From positions 1 through 64,000 of the forward strand of contig CAVPEB010000039.1 in assembly GCA_963702765.1 (NCBI GenBank): 64,000 nt of DNA. The letters are read 5' to 3'. A program made the position numbers and the translations under genes. The stretch is from DATMNR01 sp963702765. Lineage in GTDB: Bacteria; Chloroflexota; Ktedonobacteria; Ktedonobacterales; Ktedonobacteraceae. Positions 28,130 to 35,850 of this stretch are shown piece after piece. Numbering within the stretch: the stretch's first letter is position 1; the number at the start of each line of letters is the position of its first letter. The notes under the pieces are model-generated. The model made no database searches. It worked only from the letters and a program-made list of their open reading frames with translations, and was not told the origin of the DNA.

Positions 28130-28166
28130 AAAAAAATATAGGGATGGGGCTTGCCCCATCCCTATA
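28130..28166 (-). terminator. intrinsic terminator after the mshC-like gene
   Basis: A perfect 14-bp stem (TATAGGGATGGGGC/GCCCCATCCCTATA, two-base loop) is followed on the minus strand by seven T. It stops the minus-strand mshC-like transcript and, as a stem, may also block read-through from the transporter operon. Confidence 0.9.
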
Positions 28167-28192
28167 ATGCACGATCTCGGCATCCCCATGTT

Positions 28193-28993
28193 TTATACCC
28201 TCAATCCCAACACCCGTGCCAACCGCAGAATCTCCGCGCCTGTATTTGCATTATTATTTACTATGACAGCCTCTGCGGCTTGCCTGAGCAGTAACAGGGC
28301 TTGCGGTGTGTTCAAATCGTTCTCCATTGCAGCAACGAATTGGCCATGTAACAGGTTATCTGATCCACCTGTATTGGCGCCAACGAGTGTGCGCACCTGT
28401 TCAAATAATCCAACTGTCTCTGTAGCAACCTGGAGATCTTCGGAGAAACATTCCCAGGGATAGCGATAGTGATGGTTTAGCAGAGTGACACGAATGGCGT
28501 TGGCGCTGTAGTCCTTAAGCAAATCACTCACGAGTGTCAGATTACCCAGCGACTTGCTCATCTTTTCTCCATCCTGGTGTACCATACCAGTATGCATCCA
28601 GATACGCGAAAAAGGCGCTTTAGCTGTGAAGTGTTCGGATTGTGCAATCTCACACGTATGATGTGGGAAGGCAAGGTCAGCGCCACCACCATGGATGTCG
28701 ATTTGCGGACCAAGGTAGCGCATCGACATCGCGCTACACTCGATATGCCAGCCGGGTCGTCCCGGACCCCAGGGACTAGGCCAGGATGGTTCTCCAGGAG
28801 CTTGCGCTTGCCAGAGGACAAAATCAAGCGGGTCTTTTTTATGAGGATCATCGGGGTAATTTCCGCGCTCATTGGCGATTGTAAGCATAGACTCATAATC
28901 ACTGAGACCAATTGCGCGAGCCATGATGCCGAACTCTGGAGTCCTGACGAACACTGTAATAGACATTGCCACCACGCTCATACGCATATCCAC
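28193..28993 (-). CDS. MshC-like cysteine ligase, C-terminal part (frameshifted gene)
   Basis: Rear portion of a class I synthetase-like cysteine ligase. Real homology starts near residue 15 (TPEFGIMARAIGLSDYE); earlier residues are out of frame. It holds the second cysteine/zinc segment RPGWHIECSAMSMRYLG, the FPHHTCEIAQSE metal/substrate motif, the ATP motif GEKMSKSLGNLTLVSDLL, and TLLNHHYRYPWE, the last two closer to MshC than to cysteinyl-tRNA synthetase. The protein stops about 80 residues later without the anticodon-binding domain of CysS, again as in MshC. The Met at 28993 is not a true start. Confidence 0.75.
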   Translation of the reverse strand: MDMRMSVVAMSITVFVRTPEFGIMARAIGLSDYESMLTIANERGNYPDDPHKKDPLDFVLWQAQAPGEPSWPSPWGPGRPGWHIECSAMSMRYLGPQIDIHGGGADLAFPHHTCEIAQSEHFTAKAPFSRIWMHTGMVHQDGEKMSKSLGNLTLVSDLLKDYSANAIRVTLLNHHYRYPWECFSEDLQVATETVGLFEQVRTLVGANTGGSDNLLHGQFVAAMENDLNTPQALLLLRQAAEAVIVNNNANTGAEILRLARVLGLRV

Positions 28994-29381
28994 GTGCCAG
29001 AAGAGTCAGGATAATCTCGATCATCGTGGGGATTTCCTGAGTGGCACTCGCATACACATCCGGGCGACGCACGTTTAAGGCGTCCATATCACGCAAATAT
29101 CGCTCAGTTTCACGCCTTCCCAATTCGTCCCAGGGTATCCCTAATGCGCGAGCCTTACGCAGGACATCATCATCGATATCGGTGACATTTTGCACGTAGT
29201 TCACGGTGTTGCCGCAAAATTCAAAGTAGCGAATCAATGTATCGAATGAAACATATGTGAAGGCATGGCCCAGGTGCGTTGTGTCATAGGGGGTGATTCC
29301 GCAAACATACAAACGTACCGTCTTGTCATCTATCGGAACAAATTCTTCAAGCGATTGCGTAAGCGTGTTGAACAGTTTCAT
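28899..29381 (-). CDS. MshC-like cysteine ligase, N-terminal part (frameshifted gene)
   Basis: N-terminal Rossmann part. LYVCGITPYDTTHLGHAFTY combines the zinc Cys and HIGH-equivalent (HLGH); GITPYDxTHLGHA is the MshC form, whereas CysS has CGPTVYDxxHIGH. VQNVTDIDDDVLRKARALG and RRETERYLRDMDAL also match MshC, which joins cysteine to GlcN-inositol in mycothiol synthesis. Coding breaks near 28950 (after YYSVRQ) and resumes in the frame of the ORF ending at 28193; the joined product would be about 395 residues, near the MshC norm. ATG overlaps the tatD stop (ATGA), so the two are translationally coupled. A divergent CysS is the alternative. Confidence 0.75.
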   Translation of the reverse strand: MKLFNTLTQSLEEFVPIDDKTVRLYVCGITPYDTTHLGHAFTYVSFDTLIRYFEFCGNTVNYVQNVTDIDDDVLRKARALGIPWDELGRRETERYLRDMDALNVRRPDVYASATQEIPTMIEIILTLLARGYAYERGGNVYYSVRQDSRVRHHGSRNWSQ

Positions 29382-30199
29382 CGTATGGCTTCTCCTCGCT
29401 CGTCCTTTGAGCGATGTTGAAAAGATGGGTGGGCGTCAAGATTGAACAATCGAACGGCATTCTTTGTCGTGGCCTGCGCAATCTCCTCGAAACTCATATC
29501 CCTAATTTCGGCCAGCTTTTCGGCGACATGTTTGACGAATAAAGGTTCGTTGCGCTTTGCTCGTACAGGCTGCGGAACCAGGTAAGGACTGTCCGTCTCT
29601 ACCAGAATACGCTCTAAAGGCGCCATACGCGCTACCTCCGGCAGAGCATTACCCTGCCGTGTAAGTGGTCCGGCAAATGAGAGCATAAAGCCATCAAAGG
29701 CAAGACATTCTTCGGCCTGTGTAACATTGCCTGAAAAACAATGAAATACACCGCGCAGTCCCTGTCCATGTACGCGCAGTAGCTCGATCACATCGTCATG
29801 CGAGTCTCGTACATGAATGATGCAAGGGAGACCGCAATCGCGGGCGAGCTGGAGATGAGCGCAAAAAACTTCTCGCTGTACATCTCGTGGAGAGAGCATG
29901 CGATAATAATCCAGTCCAAACTCACCAATCGCTACGACTTCAGGTTCCTGTGCCATATCATGGTAGTGGATCCTAACTGCCTCGTTGTATGTGGTCGCAT
30001 CATGAGGATGTGTCCCCACTCCCGCAAAGATAGCGCCTGGATGTGCCTTCGCCAGCGTCAGCGCGGCTCTACTTGAATCGAGATCACAACCGGGATCTAC
30101 GATACAGGTAATACCTGCTTCGAAAGCAGACCTGATAACCTCTTCACGATCTGCATGAAAGCGGGAGGTGTCAATGTGGGCGTGGCTATCGACAAGCAA
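29378..30199 (-). CDS. tatD: TatD-family metal-dependent hydrolase (putative DNase)
   Basis: TIM-barrel metallohydrolase; TatD proteins show Mg-dependent DNase activity. Motifs: LVDSHAHID (metal His pair), GVGTHPHDA, AIGEFGLDYY (metal Glu), FCAHLQLARDCGLPCIIHVRDSHDD, GVFHCFSGN and ILVETDSPYLVPQP (catalytic Asp). About 273 residues. I prefer the TTG start at 30199 (LLVDSHAH) because family members begin there and GGAAAGG lies just upstream; the frame stays open to 30220. Upstream partner of the mshC-like gene, with a four-base overlap. Confidence 0.93.
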   Translation of the reverse strand: MLVDSHAHIDTSRFHADREEVIRSAFEAGITCIVDPGCDLDSSRAALTLAKAHPGAIFAGVGTHPHDATTYNEAVRIHYHDMAQEPEVVAIGEFGLDYYRMLSPRDVQREVFCAHLQLARDCGLPCIIHVRDSHDDVIELLRVHGQGLRGVFHCFSGNVTQAEECLAFDGFMLSFAGPLTRQGNALPEVARMAPLERILVETDSPYLVPQPVRAKRNEPLFVKHVAEKLAEIRDMSFEEIAQATTKNAVRLFNLDAHPSFQHRSKDERGEAIR

Positions 30200-30320
30200 A
30201 CAAGATATCCTTTCCGGCAAACGAAAAAAGACCCCACCCAGGGTGACATTGAGGAAATGGTTCCCTGATGGTTTCTCTACACTTCATTTAGTATAGTACC
30301 AGCCTTTCTGAGATGTCAAA

Positions 30321-32135
30321 TCAGGTTGCCTGCCATACCTGAACTGACCCATCACCACTTGCAGATGCTATGTAGTTGCCGTCAGGTAACCATACCACTG
30401 CAAAAACAGAATCAGTATGAGCGTGAAATATCTGTACACCACTCTGTTGCTGAGGTTTTTGAGAATGTATGATAGGCACATGCTCTGCGCTCCAAATGTG
30501 TACACTATTGTCCTTGCTGGCAGAGACGATGCGTTTGCCATCTGGTGACCACATTATGCTACTGACCCAATCGGTATGGCCGCGATATGTTGCAATCTGT
30601 TTACCTTTGGCGACTTCCCATATTTGTACGGCCTTGTCCTCACTTGTGGAGGCGATACGCTTGCCGTCTGGCGACCATGCTATTGCTCTTAACCAGCCTT
30701 CATGCCCTCGATAGCCGGAAACCTTACTCCCATTTGTCGGATTCCAGATCTGTACTTCACGCAAGGAGCCTGAGGCAATAAACTTGCCATCAGGCGACCA
30801 TGCGACTGCTCTCGTCCAATAAGCATGGCCTCGATAGGTGAAAACTTTCTCACCTGTCGCAGCATCCCAGATGTGTACAGTAGTATCTGTACCGCCGCCA
30901 TTTGTAGAAGCAATACGTTTGCCATCGGGCGACCATGCTACCGCATAGATCATTCCAGCATGACCTTGATAGCTGCTGATTTTTTGGCCTGTGCCAACAT
31001 TCCAGACCTGCACAGTCTTGTCGAGGCTTGCTGAAGCCATATAATGTCCATCGGGTGACCAGGCAATGGCAGTTACACCGGCAGCATGGCCATGATAGAT
31101 GAAAGAAGTGACTCCCGCAGTAGCATCCCATATATGTACCATACGGTCATGTCCTCCCGAAGCTATATGTCGTCTATCAGGAGACCATGCCACTGCGTAT
31201 ATCATAGTTGTGGGACTGCGATCTGTGGAGAAAGAGTTTTCCCGTTGTGGCGTCATTGTAGCTGGATGAGATGAATGTGAGATGGAGGACAGAGCCGACT
31301 GAGGATATTCAATGGCTAGTTGTGTTCCCTGGCAGGCTTGCTCGAACGCGTCGGCAAAATCCCGAATGCAGGCAAAACGCTGCAGCGGATCTTTGGCAAG
31401 CGCCTTCAAAACGACTGTCTCAAGGGCAGGCGAGATTGTCGGTTCATGCTCATGGAGAGCTTGAGGAGGATTGAGCACCTGTTGAACGGCTATTTCCTGG
31501 TAAGAGCCATTGAAAGGACGCGTGCCACACAGCCACTCATAAGCGACAATCCCGAGTGCATACTGATCGCTTGCCGGGCGAGGCTTGCCACGTGTCTGCT
31601 CAGGAGCCATATATGCAATCGTGCCCGATACATCGTGGGGGCTTTCTTGTGACGAGCTATAACTTGCCATCGCAAGTCCAAAATCACTGAGCAAAATCTG
31701 GTTGTTGCGGTCCAACAGCATATTTTCCGGTTTGACATCGCGATGGATCAGCTTTTCGTTGTGGGCATATTGTAAGGCGTCAGCGACCTGTTTGATATAG
31801 GGCAGAATTTCACTTGCTGTTAGACGCGTTCCTTTAGGATGTCGCTGGCGCAGGGTACCGTTTGGCGCATAACTCATGACGAGAAAAGGAAGACGGTCCT
31901 CGACACCGAAGTCCAGGACACGCACAATGTGGGGATGCTCTAATCGGGCGATAGTGCGCGCTTCATTGCGAAATTGAGTAATTTCGTCGGCAGTTAAACG
32001 CGCATCAAGCACTTTGATTGCCGCGAGCGTGTTGAGATGGATATGCTCACCAAGATACACATCAGCGAATCCACCATGCCCTAGCAAACGGATCAAGCGA
32101 TAATTGCCAAGTTGATGTCCCAAAAGATCCGTCAT
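30321..32135 (-). CDS. Ser/Thr protein kinase with WD40 propeller
   Basis: 604 residues, no transmembrane helix. Kinase domain about 1-270: GHGGFADVYLG, Lys in LAAIKVLD, catalytic HRDVKPENMLL, DFGLAMA, YMAPEQTRG and DQYALGIVAYEWL. After a short Ser/Pro linker come seven WD40 repeats (about 305-604), each with a recognisable AVAWSPDGKRIASGSxDKTVQIWD core, forming one beta propeller. The propeller probably docks partners or substrates. All kinase catalytic residues are present, so it should be active. Own transcription unit on the minus strand; no substrate is evident nearby. Confidence 0.95.
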   Translation of the reverse strand: MTDLLGHQLGNYRLIRLLGHGGFADVYLGEHIHLNTLAAIKVLDARLTADEITQFRNEARTIARLEHPHIVRVLDFGVEDRLPFLVMSYAPNGTLRQRHPKGTRLTASEILPYIKQVADALQYAHNEKLIHRDVKPENMLLDRNNQILLSDFGLAMASYSSSQESPHDVSGTIAYMAPEQTRGKPRPASDQYALGIVAYEWLCGTRPFNGSYQEIAVQQVLNPPQALHEHEPTISPALETVVLKALAKDPLQRFACIRDFADAFEQACQGTQLAIEYPQSALSSISHSSHPATMTPQRENSFSTDRSPTTMIYAVAWSPDRRHIASGGHDRMVHIWDATAGVTSFIYHGHAAGVTAIAWSPDGHYMASASLDKTVQVWNVGTGQKISSYQGHAGMIYAVAWSPDGKRIASTNGGGTDTTVHIWDAATGEKVFTYRGHAYWTRAVAWSPDGKFIASGSLREVQIWNPTNGSKVSGYRGHEGWLRAIAWSPDGKRIASTSEDKAVQIWEVAKGKQIATYRGHTDWVSSIMWSPDGKRIVSASKDNSVHIWSAEHVPIIHSQKPQQQSGVQIFHAHTDSVFAVVWLPDGNYIASASGDGSVQVWQAT

Positions 32136-32248
32136 GGCTGCGCTACTTCCCGGGTATACTCTCTGTCTACTTCCTACTGTCTATGCAGGGAAAGATCAAT
32201 TGTAATTGTAGAGTAGCGCTACAAAGGTGTCAAGGATGATTCGTTTCC

Positions 32249-32303
32249 ATCACAAGGCAATAAATCGAAATGCAACCTGCATTTCGATTTATTGCCTTGT
32301 GAT
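32249..32303. repeat. perfect 26-bp hairpin with 3-base loop
   Basis: Arms ATCACAAGGCAATAAATCGA... (32249-32274) and its exact complement (32278-32303) around ACC. No T-run on either side, so it is not a standard intrinsic terminator, although it sits between the stop of the small membrane protein and the kinase start. Confidence 0.85.
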
Positions 32304-32319
32304 AGTCGAGTTTTGCTCT

Positions 32320-32727
32320 TTATGGAGCGGGATGTTGAGGTAACAGTATTGCCAGCAAGATGGGCGATATGATGACCAGCGCGGTGAAGCCAAGTGTCCA
32401 CAGGGTCGCAGTTGCTTGTATTGCTACCCCGGCTTTTTGCCAGAGGCCTACTTGATGCAACACGCGCCAGCAGGCAATAGCAAACACCACGATGGCCAGA
32501 ACCAATCCAACAATCAGGGTGATCAACGCTGCCTCTTGCTGTACGTAAAAACCACCACCGGCAGTTAATTCACGAGCCAGCGCAGTTGCGACCACGGCGA
32601 TCAGGACAAAGCCCGCGAGAAGCCCTAACGGAATCAGCCCGATCAAAACTCCGTGCAAAGCACTGCCCTTTGCTTCAACAGATTGTGGCGTTGGGGTAGT
32701 GGTTTCATCAATCGAATGAGTAGACAT
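32320..32727 (-). CDS. small three-helix membrane protein, unknown function
   Basis: 135 residues. A hydrophilic N-terminus (about 22 residues, Thr/Pro-rich) is followed by three hydrophobic segments: VLIGLIPLGLLAGFVLIAVVA, AALITLIVGLVLAIVVFAIA and LWTLGFTALVIISPILLAIL. I recognise no family. Excellent ribosome site (AAAGGAGAAACGACT) before ATG. It starts 24 bases after the end of the broken alpha/beta hydrolase gene on the same strand, so the two were probably one operon. Confidence 0.75.
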   Translation of the reverse strand: MSTHSIDETTTPTPQSVEAKGSALHGVLIGLIPLGLLAGFVLIAVVATALARELTAGGGFYVQQEAALITLIVGLVLAIVVFAIACWRVLHQVGLWQKAGVAIQATATLWTLGFTALVIISPILLAILLPQHPAP

Positions 32728-32751
32728 AGTCGTTTCTCCTTTATCTCCGGT

Positions 32752-33798
32752 TTATGATCCGCTGGTGTCGGGACCAAGTGCGGCGGTGTAGAATGCGACG
32801 AGCCGATCAACATAGACTTGTCCCTCTACATGGTATGCCTGGACGTGCGTTGCTCCTGGTACCATCCAGATCTGGATATTGGTATTTTGCGCACTGAGAG
32901 CTGCAGCAGCAAGGATATACATTTGTGCTGGTGGTGTAGTCTGATGATCTTTGTTATCAGTGGCTCCATGGATCAGCAAAATTGGCCGTGGAGCGATACT
33001 GGCAATGACATCTGGCAGGCTTGATATTATAGTAATCTACGCCGTAGAGCAATTGGCAGCGACCAGTCCTCCAGGAGTGAAAAATCGGTGGTATATGGCC
33101 CTGTGCTGGGATATCGCGTTCGAGTCTGAGAAGGACGTCGGCATAGGAACTATCAGAGACGACTGCTTTGATTGAGGGTTCATTCGCTGTTGCCAGAATG
33201 ACTGTTGCGCCTCCCAACGACTCACCCCATGCTGCAATGGCATGTGGGCGTCCGAGTTCAGGATAGGGGAGAGGGCCTGAGTGCAAGAAATCAACTGCAC
33301 CCAGAACATCACGTTGCTCGTAAAGGCCAAATGATCGAGGGGCCGCTGGCGACTCACCGTTGCCGCGTAAATCAAAGGCCAGGACTGCAAATCCATGATG
33401 GGCCAGGTCGCTACTGAAATGCAAGAGGCCAGCCTTCCTTATCAGCCCTATTGTTATCGATACCATGCACCATAAGAATGGTGCGCTGCGAAGTAAGTTG
33501 CCCATTTGGCAAGATCCCAGGGATAAACCATCCTTTGATTTGCAAGTTGTCATAGCGACTGGGAAAGGTCACATCTTTATACTGCAATCCCAAAGATGCA
33601 GGCGTGGCATAAATTGGTGAACGAGTGCCCAATCTGCATTTGTGTTGCGATGTAGAACGAGACACCCGAATAGCCGACCATGAGCAAAACTGAAAGAGTG
33701 AGGAGCACTGTCACTACGATGCGCCAACCCCTCCCTTTCCTGGTCGACTTGTCTTCTACAGGTGAGGGCGCACTTGAAGACGGTGTTTGTGTAAGCAT
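32752..33798 (-). pseudogene. membrane-anchored alpha/beta hydrolase, several frameshifts
   Basis: Pieces in different frames assemble into one protein of about 345 residues. An N-terminal anchor (WRIVVTVLLTLSVLLMVGYSGVSFY, 33798-33600) is followed by VTFPSRYDNLQIKGWFIPG and TILMVHGIDNNR (33590-33430, oxyanion HG), then HHGFAVLAFDLRGNGES, the nucleophile elbow WGESLGGATVI (33240-33200), and finally ATDNKDHQTTPPAQM and MVPGATHVQAYH (catalytic His, 32890-32820). At least three shifts (about 33610, 33430 and 33040-32980) break it. All three catalytic positions remain recognisable, so decay is recent or the indels are errors. Substrate unknown. Confidence 0.75.
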
Positions 33799-34035
33799 TG
33801 AGCTATCCTCCTTTACTACCGATTATGGTGCCAGGAAGAGGGGTTGCCTGTGCTATACTGCTCTTGTGCCCGGGTGTAGTAATCAAAAAGTTGTGTGCCA
33901 ATGTAGCATCCACTCCGAACTTCTTTAAGCAGATCCAGGTAACTCGCACTTTCTCATAGTAGAAGAATAGTGTATTGGCTTCACAAACCAGTCAAGAAAT
34001 TGTGGATCAATATTACAGAAACATCACAAAAGTAA

Positions 34036-34932
34036 ATGATAGATATCAAGACGGCTTTAACGCTCATTCAATCTAATTTCCCGCAGGTAGCAATTCAGAC
34101 TGCGTTGCCGATTACACGAGGCTGGGATAGTTTTATACTGGAGGTCAACGGCGAGTTAATCTTCCGCTTTCCTATGAGAGAGGATGTAACAGCGTACCTT
34201 CAGAAAGAAATACGCCTTCTACCAGTCTTGGAGGAGGCTCTTTCAACGCCCATTCCGCATTTTAACTACATTGGCCATGGAGATGAAAACTACCCTTTTG
34301 TGTATGTGGGCTATCGTAAACTGAGAGGTTCTGCATTAGATGATGAAGGCATCACAACAGAGCAACTCGTGGCACTTGCACCAGCTCTGGCGACTTTCCT
34401 CAACGAGTTACACAGCTTTCCTATCACTCTGTCAATACAGAACGGCGTACAGGGACATACTCCTACGCAGTGGCGCGATCGCTATAGGGAACTCTACTCT
34501 GACTTACAGGTACGCGTATTTCCGTTGCTGGATAAGGAATTGCGTTCGAAGTCAGAACAGCTATGGGAAGATTTCTTGGAGAACGAAGCCCTCTTTGTGT
34601 TCAAACCAGTGCTGATTCACTGCGATCTTGTTTGTGAACATATTTTCTGTGATCCGGTACGCGGCGTTCTGACAGGCGTGATCGATTGGGGAGACACAAC
34701 GATTGGCGATCCTGCGCTGGATTTCGTAGGGTTGCTCAGTGGGCGAGGGAAGGAGTTCACCGAGCATGTGCTGACATATTATAAAGGCAAAGTAGACATC
34801 GAGTTCTGGAAGCGCATTGACTTCTATCTTTGCTATGGACCTTTCTCGGAACTTCTCTATGGTACGTATAGTAACAGCAAGAAATTCATTGAAAAGGGAG
34901 TAGAGGGTTTGCGTACAATGTTTCGCGCGTAA
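34036..34932 (+). CDS. aminoglycoside phosphotransferase-family kinase (APH-like)
   Basis: 298 residues. Small-molecule kinase fold: FILEVNGELIFRFPMRED (ATP lobe), FLNELHSFP, catalytic loop VLIHCDLVCEHIFCD (Asp after HC) and GVIDWGDTTIGDPALDFVGLL (metal Asp). The usual Asn of the H-x-D-x4-N loop is His here (HCDLVCEH), as in some APH-fold kinases with non-antibiotic substrates. It could phosphorylate an aminoglycoside, macrolide or a metabolite; sequence alone does not decide. Single gene with its own AT-rich upstream region. Confidence 0.88.
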   Translation: MIDIKTALTLIQSNFPQVAIQTALPITRGWDSFILEVNGELIFRFPMREDVTAYLQKEIRLLPVLEEALSTPIPHFNYIGHGDENYPFVYVGYRKLRGSALDDEGITTEQLVALAPALATFLNELHSFPITLSIQNGVQGHTPTQWRDRYRELYSDLQVRVFPLLDKELRSKSEQLWEDFLENEALFVFKPVLIHCDLVCEHIFCDPVRGVLTGVIDWGDTTIGDPALDFVGLLSGRGKEFTEHVLTYYKGKVDIEFWKRIDFYLCYGPFSELLYGTYSNSKKFIEKGVEGLRTMFRA

Positions 34933-35352
34933 AATATCCCAAATATAGATGCTCAGCCTGACGGGTATGTACATGACGCGGACGAAATTCAGGCTTTTAA
35001 ACGGATTTATGATATTACATAGCCAGGATCCTCGCTTTCGCGAGTAAATATCCATACTTGTTCCCATACTTATTCTAGTATTTAACATAAATACCTCTCA
35101 TTTACCGCTCATTTTGCGCGGTATTTTTCTGGCAGAAGTTAATTTAGATTCTGCGGACTGCAATATAGTGCGCGCTATGTGCTACTTTTGAAAAGAGTTG
35201 CGATTCTCGACGATTACTTGAGCGTATGCTAGACTGGTGAGTAATCCGCTACGCAATGGAGAACGTATTCATCTCGGTTAGACATACGGAAGAATCCCTG
35301 GCTGTGAAGGTGATTCTCTAAGAGCAACAACATCAGGTAAAAGGCAATTACG
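34933..35352. other. intergenic stretch before the LuxR-type regulator
   Basis: No gene recognised. A modest inverted repeat (ACATAAATACCTCTCATTTACCGC...GCGGTA) near 35090-35125 and a direct approach to the ATG at 35353 without a good ribosome site are all that can be seen. Confidence 0.4.
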
Positions 35353-35850
35353 ATGGTAGTACCGCTTACACAATCGATTGTATGTCCCGTACTTATCGGT
35401 CGCAGATTTCATCTTGAAACTCTGGTTCAACTTATAGAGCAAGCGTACAGCGGGCATGGGCAAACTGTTCTGATCTCCGGTGAAGCAGGAATTGGCAAAT
35501 CTCGACTTGTCGCTGAGACAAAGAACTATGCTCACTCTTCGGGTGTTCAGACTGAGTCTCAAGCTGCCCTGATTCTGGAAGGACGTTGCTTTGAACCAGA
35601 CCGCGCTCTTCCATATGCTCCTTTTTGGATTTGCTGCGTTCTTTTCTGGCTATGCAATCCCCGGATGAAGTGGCCAGGTTACTGGGTCCGGCTGCTTCTG
35701 AACTGGTCAAACTTCTTCCCGAATTCGCTGGCTATTTGCCTGGACTCGCGCCCGATTCCATTCTCGATCCAGAGCAGGAGAAGCGCAGGCTCTTCCAGAC
35801 TCTATTACGTTTCTTTACACACTTATCCATGCGTCAACCTCTCGTCGTGA
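35353..35850 (+). CDS. LuxR-type AAA/TPR regulator, N-terminal part (frameshifted)
   Basis: N-terminal 85-90 residues of the large regulator that follows: IGRRFHLETLVQLIEQAYSGHGQTVLISGEAGIGKSRLVAET carries Walker A (GEAGIGKS). After PYAPF the frame goes wrong (WICCVLFW). The sequence CTCCTTTTTGGATTTGCTG has five T; a sixth T would give PFLDLLRSFLAMQ and join it cleanly to the next ORF. A homopolymer indel is thus the simplest cause. Confidence 0.85.
   Translation: MVVPLTQSIVCPVLIGRRFHLETLVQLIEQAYSGHGQTVLISGEAGIGKSRLVAETKNYAHSSGVQTESQAALILEGRCFEPDRALPYAPFWICCVLFWLCNPRMKWPGYWVRLLLNWSNFFPNSLAICLDSRPIPFSIQSRRSAGSSRLYYVSLHTYPCVNLSS

Noticed and set aside
28193..29381. Plain cysteinyl-tRNA synthetase
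   Set aside because: Short length, missing C-terminal domain and MshC-type motifs fit MshC better; kept as the alternative.
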